From the NCBI GenBank assembly GCA_010015655.1, contig ML976722.1, positions 284,144 through 348,143 of the forward strand: a DNA stretch of 64,000 nt, written 5' to 3'. The notes under the pieces are model-generated. The model made no database searches. It saw only the letters and a list, made by a program, of their open reading frames with translations, and had not been told where the DNA came from. The DNA is from Bimuria novae-zelandiae CBS 107.79. Its lineage: Eukaryota; Ascomycota; Dothideomycetes; Pleosporales; Didymosphaeriaceae. The translations under genes were made by a program, and so were the position numbers. This document shows positions 37,372 to 47,089 of this stretch, in pieces; positions within the stretch are counted from its first letter, which is position 1, and the number at the start of each line of letters is the position of its first letter.

Positions 37372-37829
37372 TGTTAGGATCTGAACATGTATAGAACGTA
37401 GAGGACTAACGGGCCTTAGTAAAAGTGACACTCAGCGGGGTCGCGTAACCGAGGTCACGTGATGTACCATCCAGCCAAGACATACCATCCTGCCAAGATT
37501 GTGGAAGGTGTACCATCCACGGACGGCGCGACCATCCATCGGAATCTAAGGACGGTAGAAAGAGAGATAGACAGTAAGGTTTACCCCTCTTATATATAAA
37601 CCCACACGAATACCCTTAAGGCATTTGTGTTTAACCTGTTTATTAATCTATTGTTTAGATCTAAATAAGCAACCTTGTTAATTTAATTATACTATACACA
37701 CCTTTAATACTAACGCCCTTAGTGACAGGCGCAAGCTATCACTATAACCCTTTTCTGTCCTACTAGTACTCCTGCCCGAGAACCAACCTTAGCCCCTTAG
37801 AGAATAGCTACCTCTTTGGGATCTTAACA
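37372..37829 (+). repeat. gypsy LTR, U3 variant 2 (3' LTR)
   Basis: 458 bp, preceded by the polypurine tract. R-U5 from about 37628 (GTGTTTAACCTG) matches the left LTR. U3 has its own ACCATCC/GACCATCC repeats and shares only the GGTCACGTGATGTACC block. A TATATATAA box lies near 37592. Confidence 0.9.
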
Positions 37830-38340
37830 TCCCCCTTTTTATTTTTCTCTTTATTTTCCTGTTCCTCCTCTATCCTAGCTCGCCTCCAGCCAGCGGTGAA
37901 CTCTTTGTAGTACTAGACTACGGTTTATAAGCTTGGATTTTTATTATTATACCTACCTTTAATTCTAAGCGTATTAGACATAACGTACTTCTTAAATATT
38001 TTAATATTATTTAGACTTACTTTAAGATTTAAAATTTTATATCTAGTGTAAAAATTTTATATTAGTAAAGTGTACTAGGCTTAAAAATATTATTATAAAC
38101 TTATTAATTCTATAGCGCTAACGCGCGTATATAATTTTTTTAATTTTTAGTTAAAATACTTTTAAAACTTATTTTTTATTAATAATATCTTTCTTTATCT
38201 TTATAGCCGCGTTATTACTAGCACGCTTAAAGAAGGCCTCTAGCGAAATCTTCTATAGCATTTTAATAATAGGAGAAGCTGCGGTGTAAAAAATAGAACA
38301 AAAAATAGCACGAAGTTCTAAAACTGATAGTAAGGCTGTC
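37830..38340. other. AT-rich degenerate spacer
   Basis: Directly after the gypsy LTR is a short pyrimidine-rich stretch, then about 400 bp of very AT-rich RIP-like DNA. No frame, repeat boundary or RNA is recognised. The change to GC-rich, RIP-poor DNA near 38340 marks the start of the genic island. Confidence 0.5.
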
Positions 38341-39070
38341 AAGAAGACGACAGTGTTGCAGTGATGGCTGAGGTAGTCAGGTAGGTTTGACCCAGCAGCA
38401 CGACTGTGCCTTTATAGTGCAAAGGCATAGCACAAGCCACCTTGCCAAGGAGAGGCGGCGCTGGCATCGTGGAACACTGGGGGGCGCATGGCGAGGGGGC
38501 CTATTTTGTCCCTAGTCCTTGGGGGACAATTCCGGCCCCCCTTCCAAAACGCACCCCAGAGCCTAAAGCCTGCTTCCAAGCATCACACTCGTCTAGACTT
38601 GACGAAATCGTGAGGGTATGTCTAACTTATAAGTACGATTGGCTGTTAGGGAGAGTGCAGGGGAACCTGACTGGGTAGGGGTGAGCAGCCTGAGGGTTGG
38701 GTGAGCAGCCTGAGGGGTGGGTGAGCCGAGGGTGATTAGCACCTGAGTAAAGCAGCGCCGCTTACTAGTCATAGGAGGAAAGAGAGCGCTGGAGAAATTT
38801 GACTGTCTACCGCAATAGACACAAGCAACCCTCACCTTAAAGCGTCGTCCGCCAAACAATATCTCTAGTAACCCGCCACGCATTAAATCTCCCTACCACA
38901 ATTCAAATACGCGACATACCTAACCTCACACACCACGCTCTCTATTACTAAAACCCCCTCACGTCAACCCAACTCCCACTTAAACCACACCACACACCAC
39001 CTTCCCCTTCACTCCACCCCTATCCTCGCCTACATAAACCCGCTCTCTCACCACTCCCCCACCTCCAATC
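38341..39070. other. RIP-poor intergenic DNA with short direct repeats
   Basis: Normal base composition. The unit GGGTGAGCAGCCTGAGGG-like is repeated about three times at 38680-38735. A 96-codon open frame on the minus strand (38593-38883) resembles nothing I know and may be chance. From about 38900 the plus strand becomes very C/T- and C/A-rich, as fungal promoters and leaders often are. Confidence 0.45.
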
Positions 39071-39136
39071 CTCTAACAACCTCAATTTTCTCTACAATCA
39101 CAAACCCCAACTACAACTAATATTCTAATCAAAACA
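39040..39136 (+). promoter_or_regulatory. possible promoter and leader of a lost gene
   Basis: A CT-rich stretch, a TACATAAACCC TATA-like site (about 39030) and a leader of the form CAATCACAAACCCC... ending CTAATCAAAACA directly before an ATG at 39137 look like a fungal core promoter with a good start-codon context. Confidence 0.35.
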
Positions 39137-39439
39137 ATGCAACCTTTTCACCAGAATTCAGCATAAACGACTTTGATCGAACGCCAGCGCCTCCCATACG
39201 GCCAGGCTGCGGAGTTGGGAACCTGCGCAGGACACGGGACCACCGGCAGCCGAAGCCGCCGACTCTCTGCTCGAATTGTGGACACAAGGTCGCTAGTGAG
39301 TCTGGTGGTTCAGATGGACCTAGTGGGTCGAACAATAGGGGTGGAAGCTCTGAAACTGGTGGGTCGAACGCGAGGGGTGGACGGTCCGGCAGCTTGTGAA
39401 TGTTTTAGTAGCGAGCACGTATGTGAAGCACGATTTTAG
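39137..39439 (+). pseudogene. possible gene remnant after the promoter-like region
   Basis: ATG 39137 opens nine codons (MQPFHQNSA), then TAA, then 90 more open codons in the same frame to 39439. A second frame (39121-39397) is open and encodes TLCSNCGHKVASES followed by a Gly/Ser/Asn-rich tail with the repeat GGSNARGG/SGSNNRGG. Its amino-acid make-up looks more protein-like, so a 1-base shift near the start may have killed the gene. No domain is recognised. A short leader peptide frame is an alternative. Confidence 0.3.
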
Positions 39440-39548
39440 TTCGAGCTAGTGCAACAGGTGCCTACATCTGGAGGCTTGTGACACTGGCATTGCCCTTCTC
39501 ACGATAATGACTACATGTTCTCATTGTGTATGGTAATGCATCTGAATA

Positions 39549-39938
39549 CTAGCCACCGAACTGCTTTTGTAGCTCTTCTTCACAATGCAGCACTCGTCCG
39601 CTACTACTTAACAGTCGCACAGGCATGAAATAGTCACATAGCGTCAGCAGCTCGTCGAAAAGAAGGCTTCCATATTGCTCCGTAAAAGTGTACCCGACTA
39701 TCTGCCTTTGGACGCAAACCAAGTCCGACCAAATGCAATATCTCCATTTTCCTGCCACCATTATCCCCGAATGCAAATCAAACCAAGTCCTCCACATTAA
39801 TTCAGACCGCTTTCTTCTCGAACGCGCGTATGCTGATGCCGAAAAATGAGAGAAATGGAATGTCCTGGGTGCCGGAAACAAGTGCAAAGGAGTGAGTCGG
39901 GGGGAAAAGTCCCGGGGCCTTGAAGCCGCGAATATCAA
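39549..39938 (-). CDS. hypothetical small protein, doubtful
   Basis: A 129-codon open frame. The part MWRTWFDLHSGIMVAGKW to VLHCEEELQKQFGG looks protein-like (mixed hydrophobic and charged residues) while the first 45 residues are low-complexity. No signal peptide, domain or relative is recognised. It lies 180 bp downstream of the coiled-coil gene on the same strand. It could be a remnant exon or chance. Confidence 0.25.
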   Translation of the reverse strand: MIFAASRPRDFSPRLTPLHLFPAPRTFHFSHFSASAYARSRRKRSELMWRTWFDLHSGIMVAGKWRYCIWSDLVCVQRQIVGYTFTEQYGSLLFDELLTLCDYFMPVRLLSSSGRVLHCEEELQKQFGG

Positions 39939-40121
39939 CGAGGATGCGGAAGAGACATCCCGAAGAGTGGGCTATAACTCAGACGTATGCAGGTGTAGTA
40001 GCACGCCACCCCGCGTCCGGATCAGTATCAGGAGTAGCAGTGGGTGCTGTAACTTCCTCTGCTACCGCCTGCTCCGCTGCTGTCGAAGGCGGTGGGCTCT
40101 GCGACAAGGTCAGCGCTGATC

Positions 40122-41915
40122 CTACTTCTGGATTGGCTTCTCAGCGCGCTTTACCTGTCCCTTTCCCTTGCCCGAAGTCTTGCCCATAGCGAAGTTCTTG
40201 CGGGCTTGGATCTCCCCCATCTTCTTAGCGAGCCTAGGGTGACGGCTCAGGTGCTGGCTCCAGCCTTCAAGGTCTCCCGGCTTTGCCTTAGAGTGCTGGA
40301 GGGCCATGTTGTTGGCCAGGCATTCGAAGATCGGGTCAGTCTCATCCCAACTAAGCTCTTCAATCAGGTCGACAAGCTCCGGGGAAGGACCGTCACGGCA
40401 CTGCTGGCAGTACAGACGCGTGAAGTGACCCATATACATGCTATGAAGGCCCAGAGCGCGAGCACAGCGGATAAGCTCGAAGTTGTGACGGTCGCCGTTG
40501 CCCTGCTTCAAGGTCACGCTGAACACCTTGTTGCAGTATGTGTGCATGGTAATCCACTCCATCTGGATCTCGAGAGCGCCGATAGTGAAGGCGCCCTTCT
40601 GGAACTTGATCGAGGTAGCATTTGGATTCTCTGTCCAGTACTTGAAGGCCTTTGGAGAGACCTGCATGAACATATACTTTGGTAAGGTAGCCACAGCTTG
40701 ATTTCCCACCACAATCTGCACAGTCGGACCGTATCCAAAAGGCTCGCGCTCTTCTTTGGACATGCGCCGGACATCCATGGCGGGGTTAATCGCAGGTGGC
40801 GCCTCGTCCACGCGACGGACTCCAAACATCAGCTTGCGCCCCGAGACAGGAGCTGGCTGTGTCTTCTTCTTGAACTTCGAAGGATCGATGCCCAGGGTCA
40901 ACTTCTTTGCGGGTGGAGGCGGCGGGACCTTCTTGATGTTCTCTGCGGTAATGAAGATCGAGCGTGTCGCGTCGCATCCTTGTGGCGGCGACCCCAGTGC
41001 GGGGAAGTCGACCGGGGAAAGAGCAGGAAACTGATCGGTCGACGGAGAAACTGCTTCAATTTTGGCTGAAGTCTCTGGGACAGCCTCGGCAGCAATGTCT
41101 TCAGCACCTGCAGCGGTGTCCTTGGAACCGTCAGTCGCGCCGAGCGCCTCAGGAGTAGCCGGCTTCGACACATCCTCAAGAGCTGGTTGCGTTGCTTCTT
41201 TAACTGACTCGATCTCGACATAGTCGTCTACTTCTGTGGGCGTGTTCGAGTCCGGCATGTCTACATTCTCTGCGACCTGCAACTCTAGCTCTCGGAGCCT
41301 CGTAGTGTTCTTCTGTAGCTTCTCGTCGAGCTCTTGAGCACGGCGTGCTTCTTCCTTGACCTCGCTGATCAGATCCATGATGCGCAGCTCTTGCTTCTGG
41401 GTGTGGGCTTCCAGCTCTGCCACGCGCTCCTCTTTGTCTTGAACAGTGTTCTGCAGGCGCTCAATTTCAATCTCCTTGTCCTTGACATCAGCGTCGAGCT
41501 CTGCGATGCGACCCTTTTGCTGCGCGACCGTGGCCTCAAATTCCTCGATGCGCTGTGAATGTTGGACGACAAGATCCTTCGTGAGGGAATCCGCGACACC
41601 GTTCCGGTCATCGTCACAACTAGTGACAGCGGCAGCGAATAGTGCTTCATCTTCCTCCATGGAATCAGCCCACGAGATCGCTGTCATGGGAGAGGTGAGG
41701 GTAGAGCTAAAAGACATCGTTGTGTGTGCAGGGCTCCTCACGCCAGATTCCTTCTGCGCCTTGGACACGGTACCGGCCTTCTTTACGCCGGTCACCTTTG
41801 CTGGAGTGGACTCAGAAGACTCGGCGGGTTTTTCAGTGGCGGGCGACACGAGGTTGGTGCCGCGATGCTGTCCAATCTTAGACCAGAAGTCCATGGATGT
41901 CACGGAGCTCGCCAT
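40122..41915 (-). CDS. coiled-coil protein with C-terminal BTB-like region
   Basis: 597 aa, no intron needed. I start it at ATG 41915 (MASSVTSMDFWSK) and not at the in-frame ATG 42050, because the 45 upstream residues are low-complexity and overlap a duplicated leader sequence. Residues about 1-100 are Ser/Thr/Pro-rich. About 116-217 is a strong coiled coil with heptads (RIEEFEATVAQQKGRIAELD... and on). About 220-350 is acidic and disordered with PVDFPALG/QFPALSP repeats, then a PPPPP run. About 395-530 (TVQIVVGNQAVATLPKYMFM... FELIRCARALGL) has the rhythm of a BTB/POZ fold as found in fungal BTB-like proteins. The C-terminus is basic (KGKGQVKRAEK). Codon use is normal with no RIP. Role unknown; a scaffold or adaptor is a guess. 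Confidence 0.85.
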   Translation of the reverse strand: MASSVTSMDFWSKIGQHRGTNLVSPATEKPAESSESTPAKVTGVKKAGTVSKAQKESGVRSPAHTTMSFSSTLTSPMTAISWADSMEEDEALFAAAVTSCDDDRNGVADSLTKDLVVQHSQRIEEFEATVAQQKGRIAELDADVKDKEIEIERLQNTVQDKEERVAELEAHTQKQELRIMDLISEVKEEARRAQELDEKLQKNTTRLRELELQVAENVDMPDSNTPTEVDDYVEIESVKEATQPALEDVSKPATPEALGATDGSKDTAAGAEDIAAEAVPETSAKIEAVSPSTDQFPALSPVDFPALGSPPQGCDATRSIFITAENIKKVPPPPPAKKLTLGIDPSKFKKKTQPAPVSGRKLMFGVRRVDEAPPAINPAMDVRRMSKEEREPFGYGPTVQIVVGNQAVATLPKYMFMQVSPKAFKYWTENPNATSIKFQKGAFTIGALEIQMEWITMHTYCNKVFSVTLKQGNGDRHNFELIRCARALGLHSMYMGHFTRLYCQQCRDGPSPELVDLIEELSWDETDPIFECLANNMALQHSKAKPGDLEGWSQHLSRHPRLAKKMGEIQARKNFAMGKTSGKGKGQVKRAEKPIQK

Positions 41916-41990
41916 GCCGAGGTGCTCCTGAACTATTGTGCTGGGTGGCGTGGTGGGGGATGCCAACCACGGCTGTGCGGTGTTGGGTGG

Positions 41991-42130
41991 GTCGGGTGAG
42001 CTGTAGCTCAGAAGCAAGTAGAAGCTAAGGTGGATGATGTTTATAAACACGCGCAGGTGGGTCGGGTGAGCTGTAGCTCAGAAGCAAGTAGAAGCTAAGG
42101 TGGATGATGTTTATAAACACGCGCAGGTGG
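41991..42130 (+). repeat. 70-bp exact tandem duplication
   Basis: Two identical 70-bp units (41991-42060 and 42061-42130; GTCGGGTGAGCTGTAGCTCA...CGCAGGTGG) lie just upstream of the coiled-coil gene, probably in its leader or promoter. Full identity implies a recent event or sequencing-assembly doubling. Confidence 0.95.
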
Positions 42131-43385
42131 GTCGCAGCGCTTAAGGTATGCGTATGGAGTGGGTAATGCCAGGCAGGTGGGTACCTTTATAGCGGGAGCG
42201 ACGGAAAGAAAAGTGAGCGGGTGCGTGCAGCAAACGGGACAGCCGAAGTCGCTTGGCAGCGGTGAGAGTTCGAGCATGAAGCCATGAAAATAATTTTCAA
42301 CGTGTAGTGAAGGAGAGATTCCGGGCACGGGCCAATCAGGTGCTCCCTTGAATAACAGAGGGAGGCGCGACCGCGATTACACGTGGGAGCGCAAATCCCA
42401 AGGGCAAAGTATAAAAAATGGCGTATATATATATAACACGCCTAGTGCGTCAGTCGCCGCCTGGTTTGATGCATCGTGTCTTGCGGAGACTCGACGAAAC
42501 TAGGATCGTTTCTACCTATAAATTCGACAGCGTGCAGTCACCAAATCCCGATAGAAGGTAATACCAATAGGTAGAAATATGGACAGATACACCATGCGGC
42601 TCCTTCTAAGTTTAATTGCTGTGCTAGCTGTTCTTTCACATGTACATGCCGTCAAACAGTGGAGACGGGGAATCTTCGAGTTAGGAAACAACATAAGGTA
42701 CAAGCATTATATACAGATGCCCTCGAGACGGCCACGTGAGTTTTGGTGCGTTTGATCAGCCACATGATACAATTTAGCAAACTTTGAGATGGGATGGATG
42801 AGATGGAGGAGGAAGTCAAATGTTTCCTTTTTCGCACCTGCAGAGCGGGGCTCGGCGAAACGTTTTTCCGATACACGACTTCATCATCGCTGCTCTGGTC
42901 ACACCTGCATCACCCACATCAGCCATCACCAGCGTCGAAACGAACGCTTTGTCTTTAAAACATACAGCGCAAGTGTCAAAGATTTCGAGGCTGCCCCTTT
43001 AGATGGCTGGTCTTTTTCGTACCTTATCCTAGGTTTGGGGGAGCAGACAACACTCGCATCACGTGTTCCGGGGCACCACAACAACACAATCTCTCCCCTC
43101 TATTATGACCTCTTTTGCAATTAAGTGGTCAGGGTGGGCTTCCTTTGGACTACTTTAAGAATTGGTGGAACCGCTTCGCGTTAAAAAAGAAATCCAAAAT
43201 TGCAACACAAACTGTGAGCTGCGCAAATAGTCATCATGACCGGTACCGTGTTCTTTAGGGTATCGCATGCCTCCATTACGCTCCTTCGTACCGGTACCAG
43301 GACCCACCGACCCCGCGAGATGTGTTGCGCTTACTACATCTTGTCACTGAATTATTGTTGGGACCCTGGGGCACTCGCTCGCTCA
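42131..43385. other. intergenic region, no supported gene
   Basis: Normal base composition with scattered short frames. A (TA)n stretch at 42424-42437 (GTATATATATATAAC) could be a TATA region. A 111-codon frame at 42789-43124 has no recognisable domain and I do not call it. The region separates the divergently transcribed coiled-coil gene and secreted-protein gene. Confidence 0.5.
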
Positions 43386-43542
43386 GCGCGGCCAACGAAC
43401 CGTACTCTTAGCGTACGGCTCGTGGTTCCGTGCCGTGCACAGTTCACTTGACAGTCTTTAGGAGAGAAAAAGACCAGCATGTGGCACGTGCACGGTACGG
43501 AACCACGAGCCGTACGCCAAGAGAACGGTTCGTTGGCCGCGC
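43386..43542. repeat. foldback element (MITE-like), 55-bp arms
   Basis: Inverted arms 43386-43440 and 43488-43542 match at 52 of 55 positions (GCGCGGCCAACGAACCGT... to CCGTGCAC), separated by 47 bp. No coding capacity and no clear target duplication, though outer sequences (CACTCGCTCGC / GCTCGCTAGTG) also partly pair. It ends 200 bp upstream of the secreted-protein start codon. Confidence 0.85.
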
Positions 43543-43741
43543 GGTGCTCGCTAGTGAACTAGAAAACACGCTGAACAACGCATGTGAGGTAATTCGACGG
43601 CTTTGAATCTGGTGGCGAACACCACGATAGAATATTCACAGCGTAGTGAATATTCTTCTTACATCCGTCACAATTCCTGTCGAACGATTCATCAACTTGG
43701 CCCTTTTAAAGCGGCCCGAGAGGACTCAGTTCTCATCGATC

Positions 43742-44930
43742 ATGCTGTTCATAGCTTTTACTCTGTTCGGTTCGGGCGTGCTGTCGCAAGCGGTATCCCT
43801 CAGGCCATCCGTTGCGACAACGGCTGTCCCTGACAGCGACTGGTACGTATGTCCATTTTGCTGTAGCCAACTCTTGTCTTGCCCATCCTAGGATAACACA
43901 GAAGACCTAGCATTGTGCCGATATTATCTGTATCGTCTATCCTGGGGTAACTCAACGAGCTTAGCAACATGCTGATTTTACGTCTTCTTTAGGCACATTG
44001 GATGCGCCGATCCCGACCACTGCAACCATAACAAGCGGGAATTCCCCACCATGCACGATGCCTACCTGGAAGACCTTTGGACCACGCGCTGCAGCAACAC
44101 CAGCATTGATCTAGTGGAGCAATTCAACGGCACCCACTGGTCCCCTCACTACAAGTGCGACTGGAACACCGTATGCAGAGACCTCGAATACATCCCTCCC
44201 TTTACCGAAGAAGTCGGCCCAATCCACTTCAACGCCGCCTGCGCTGTCCACGATGTACACGACCGATATATAATTCCCCTTAAGGCACGTCCCTGGCTGG
44301 TCGATTGTCCGGGGAGCACGGGTCCAGAGCTTCCCACATGCCATTTCGTGCGCGCAACGCTGAAGCACCCCCAGTATCCGGAGCAACCATTCCACAAGAT
44401 TGGTAAAACAAGATGCAACCGGAACGGTCGAGCCGTGCAAGAGGTCTACTATCAATGGAAAGACCTCTACTCTTGTACGGATGATGCTGCCTGCGTCCAG
44501 CATGCACACCACGCAGACTGTCAACTTAGATCTCTGTTTACCTCTTGTGAGTGACCTCACACTTTACAATACAAGTGGAGATCTTGATGCTCACTTTGCA
44601 GTGAGTCACCACAGCCCCAAAGCAAAAGCCGGCGACGAAGGAAAAGCCGGCGACGAAGGAAAAGCCGGCGACGAAGGAAAAGCCGGCGACGAAGGAAAAG
44701 CTGGCGACGAGGAAGAAACCGGCGACGAGGAAACAACCGGCGAAGAGAAAGGCATTGTCAGCGAGGAACATCAACTAGTCGAGAGGAAGCCAGGAAAACG
44801 GCCATCTACGCGGTGCTACAAGGACGGCAAAGGAGTCGAGTTCTACACGTACAATGGGTGGAAGTTGTATACTCAGTGCGAAGTGCGCTGCAAGATGATG
44901 GGACGCTACTTGGCGGCGTGCGTTCACTAG
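43742..44930 (+). CDS. secreted Cys-rich modular protein, effector candidate
   Basis: Exons 43742-43842, 43993-44546 and 44602-44930, introns 150 and 55 bp with GTACGT/TAG and GTGAGT/CAG borders; all phases join and give 327 aa. MLFIAFTLFGSGVLSQAVS is a signal peptide with cleavage near residue 20. About 17 Cys follow. A module of the form TRC...(10-17 residues)...W...Y.C...C appears three times: from Cys67 (TRCSNTSID), Cys175 (TRCNRNGRAVQEVYYQWKDL) and Cys290 (TRCYKDGKGVEFYTYNGWKL). The third lies in exon 3, which supports the second intron. Between modules 2 and 3 lies a hydrophilic GKAGDE repeat (about 226-260). I see no catalytic motif. Secreted, Cys-rich and next to repeats is the usual profile of plant-interaction proteins in such fungi, but a function is not shown. 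Without intron 2 the protein would stop at 44554. Confidence 0.8.
44622..44760 (+). repeat. 18-bp coding tandem repeat
   Basis: The unit AAAGCCGGCGACGAAGGA is repeated about four times almost exactly, then degenerates over two or three more. It encodes GKAGDE hexapeptides in the secreted protein. Unit length is a multiple of three, so copy-number change keeps the frame. Confidence 0.95.
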
Positions 44931-45143
44931 ATCCAGGACCCCTCAGGGATAGCAGAAGTTTTTAGTCATCATAGATCGGTATTACGGGTTAGTGCGTGTA
45001 GTGGTTATGCACTTGTGCTTTCATAGGCGTGATACCTCGGGATGCACTAGACAAAGGCGGAAGTTCAGACTGTTGCTGGTGCAAGCGGGGTGTCTAAGTG
45101 GACGGATACGTGTTGAGATCCAGCGATTCTCTCTCATCGCCTC

Positions 45144-46711
45144 CTATCCCTCCTCCACCATATCCTCACTCATCCCCGCCAACACGCTGCCCAGCCAAGC
45201 CTCCAGTCCCGTCCACAACGTTGTCTTCGTCTTCGAGTTTTGTCTGGCACAAAAGCGCTGGAGCGCAGCATACCGGGTGTGGGTCCATTGCGTATGGTCG
45301 GTATTTCCATGGAGGTCGTGGGAGATGGTGTGAGCGATTTTAGAAAGACACACGGGGCAGAGGGATGGCGGTTGGCGGGTGTCCTCAAGCAAAGAGGAGG
45401 TGGATTGCATGATGCAGGCGTAATAGTGGCAGTGGGCGAGGCAGAGGGTGTGACTGGGATGGTCAGTCTCCAAGAGATAAATGAGAAGAAAAGGTCTCGG
45501 TCCTCGATATTGCGCATGCTGAGGGAAAACATGCAGAAGATTCCTGCCACTGGTACATCGGCTAAAGAATGAGAGCGCAATACGTACCCTAGTTCGTGCG
45601 AGACGGTGCGCAGAACGCGCGATGCCCACAGCGCTTCGAGCTCGGCCTTCGTATCGTCCACATGCATTTCTAGTTTTACCACCGCATCGACCGCAGCGCG
45701 CATAGCGCCCGTCTTGCTCAACGCCTTTTCTATCGCGGTCGCAGGCTTACACTTTACTTCTTCCGGGGCGCACAGTTCATCGACGACGCACCTGCAATGG
45801 CTCATCGGCCACGCATGCTCACATTCTATGCCAATCTTCTCATCCAAGAGCGGATTATACCTCGCTGATTGCACTAAGCTCACTCTGCTCCCTCCGTATG
45901 CTCTCCCAGCGCAAAAGTCATCGTCGGGAGACTCGTAGATGTCATGGTCTACTAGCAGCACTATCGCATATGCGTCGTCTGGTAGCATTGCGATTGCTGC
46001 GTCTAGAATATCGTCCAGGTTCAATTGCGCGGGGAAGATACTGTCCGGCGAGGGGCGGGCGCGCACACGTGTCGCGGCATCGCCGTAGCTCAGGGCGACG
46101 TATTGAGGCAATCCGTCCGCGGATGGGACGGCACACTTCTTGCTCTGCTCCCAAGCTGTCCACCAGAGGTCGATGGAGAGGCGCTTTACTGGCATGCCGT
46201 GGTAGAAATCTCTGATGTAGGCGATAGTTTCGTCGACAGATGGCGGTGTGAGCTGCTCATCGTCCGCAGTTCTAGTTCCCTTCCCTGTTTTTGCGCGCTT
46301 TGCTGGACGCTTGTCTTCGTTCTTTTCTACCTTTGGATTCACCCACTCCCGCATGAAGTTGACCTTTTCATCTATTTTCGGCGGCCCACCGACGTACAAT
46401 GTCTTCCTCTTCTCCGTGATCATGTTACGATGCTTTTCTTGCAACCAGCTCTTAAATGTCTGTGCTGGTCCTTCGCCGTCAGGGTCGTAGTTTAAAGCAT
46501 CGTGTGGCAACACGAGTGGCGCCGGGAAAGACTGGCTTTTGGTTTGAGCTTCTTTCATAAGATTGGGGCCGCTGATGGGAGGGATGTGTCCTGTGCTGGT
46601 GGTTGCGACTTTGCGGGCTTTTGGGGTGGGTTGCTCGAAGCCTGCGAGCTCTGCGAAGGGAGAGGGCGTGAGTTGGAGGATGGTGTGCTTGCATTTTGAG
46701 GGTTTGGCCAT
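45144..46711 (-). CDS. archaemetzincin-like zinc metalloprotease
   Basis: Exons 46711-45588 and 45453-45144 joined across a 134-bp intron (GTACGT...CAG) give 477 aa. The join rebuilds HELGHTLCLAHCHYYACIMQ across the splice site (residues 372-391), followed by CPVC at 407-410. This is the peptidase family M54 (archaemetzincin) signature: HExxH, third zinc ligand His382, then Cys383, Cys388, Met390 and a CxxC pair that binds a second zinc. In known members Gly usually stands three residues after the second His; here it is Cys379, which is odd. The first 170 residues are basic and disordered (KRPAKRAKTGKG). YVALSYGD and IVLLVDHDIYESPDDDFCAGRAYGG belong to the catalytic domain core. Start ATG 46711 (MAKPSKCKHTILQL). 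Substrate unknown. Reading straight through the intron would give a 513-residue product lacking the third zinc ligand. Confidence 0.9.
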
Positions 46712-46958
46712 GGCGAGATCAATTTATCGCGGATAGCGGAGAAAGAAGGTGTATGCGAGCGACTTCGTGATTGCGTTACTGTGCCTTCGGTATTCTTTTC
46801 ACAAATACTCCGCGCCGTCACCAGCCGCCTTAGAAGAGGGCTAAATCAGATGCATCTAATGTTAATCGGCAGAGATCACGAAGAGACCAGAAGAATGAGG
46901 CGGTTGCTGCCTTACGGTCCTGCACTGCCCCTGATGCGCGCTTTGCCTCATTATTGTC
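46712..46958. other. short upstream region of the archaemetzincin gene
   Basis: 247 bp between the start codon and the inverted repeat of the Tc1-type element. It must hold the promoter. No specific site is recognised. The transposon lies very close to this gene's 5' end. Confidence 0.4.
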
Positions 46959-47089
46959 GTTTCGTAAAATCCCGCTACACATGTGACCTGCCCCGCGTAT
47001 TAGTGATCGATTCCCGCGCGTTATTTAAAACACGGATTTATTAGCTAAATATTAACTTTTTAATATATTATAAGAATCTAAAAGTCCTT

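Larger units (their letters stand above)
12487..37829 (+). mobile_element. Ty3/gypsy chromovirus, dismembered by four insertions
   Basis: Gypsy LTRs bound this region (12487-12942 and 37372-37829). Removing copia B, C, D, the piggyBac and their target duplications leaves about 6.8 kb, a normal gypsy length, with Gag, protease, reverse transcriptase, RNase H, integrase and chromodomain in order on the plus strand. A polypurine tract AAAAGAGGGGAGG lies before the right LTR. Two things argue against one intact insertion: there is no target duplication (CTTAAG to the left, TCCCCC to the right), and the U3 parts of the two LTRs are unrelated although R-U5 is nearly the same. It may be a recombinant of two insertions. 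Confidence 0.8.

Noticed and set aside
40092..41931. Several open frames of 60-197 codons on the plus strand opposite the coiled-coil gene
   Set aside because: They are mirror frames of a 597-codon gene with clear protein character; none has a domain or start context of its own.
41916..42050. Upstream in-frame ATG at 42050 as start of the coiled-coil protein
   Set aside because: The extra 45 residues are low-complexity and run into a duplicated leader; ATG 41915 gives a more normal start. It could still be used.
42789..43124. A 111-codon open frame as a gene
   Set aside because: No domain, no signal peptide, unusual composition and no promoter or intron support.
44622..44760. CRISPR-like or satellite array
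   Set aside because: It is an 18-bp in-frame coding repeat without spacers, in a eukaryotic gene.
45170..46711. A single-exon 513-residue reading of the archaemetzincin gene
   Set aside because: It loses the third zinc ligand and the CxxC pair. A 134-bp intron with standard borders restores the full family signature in phase.
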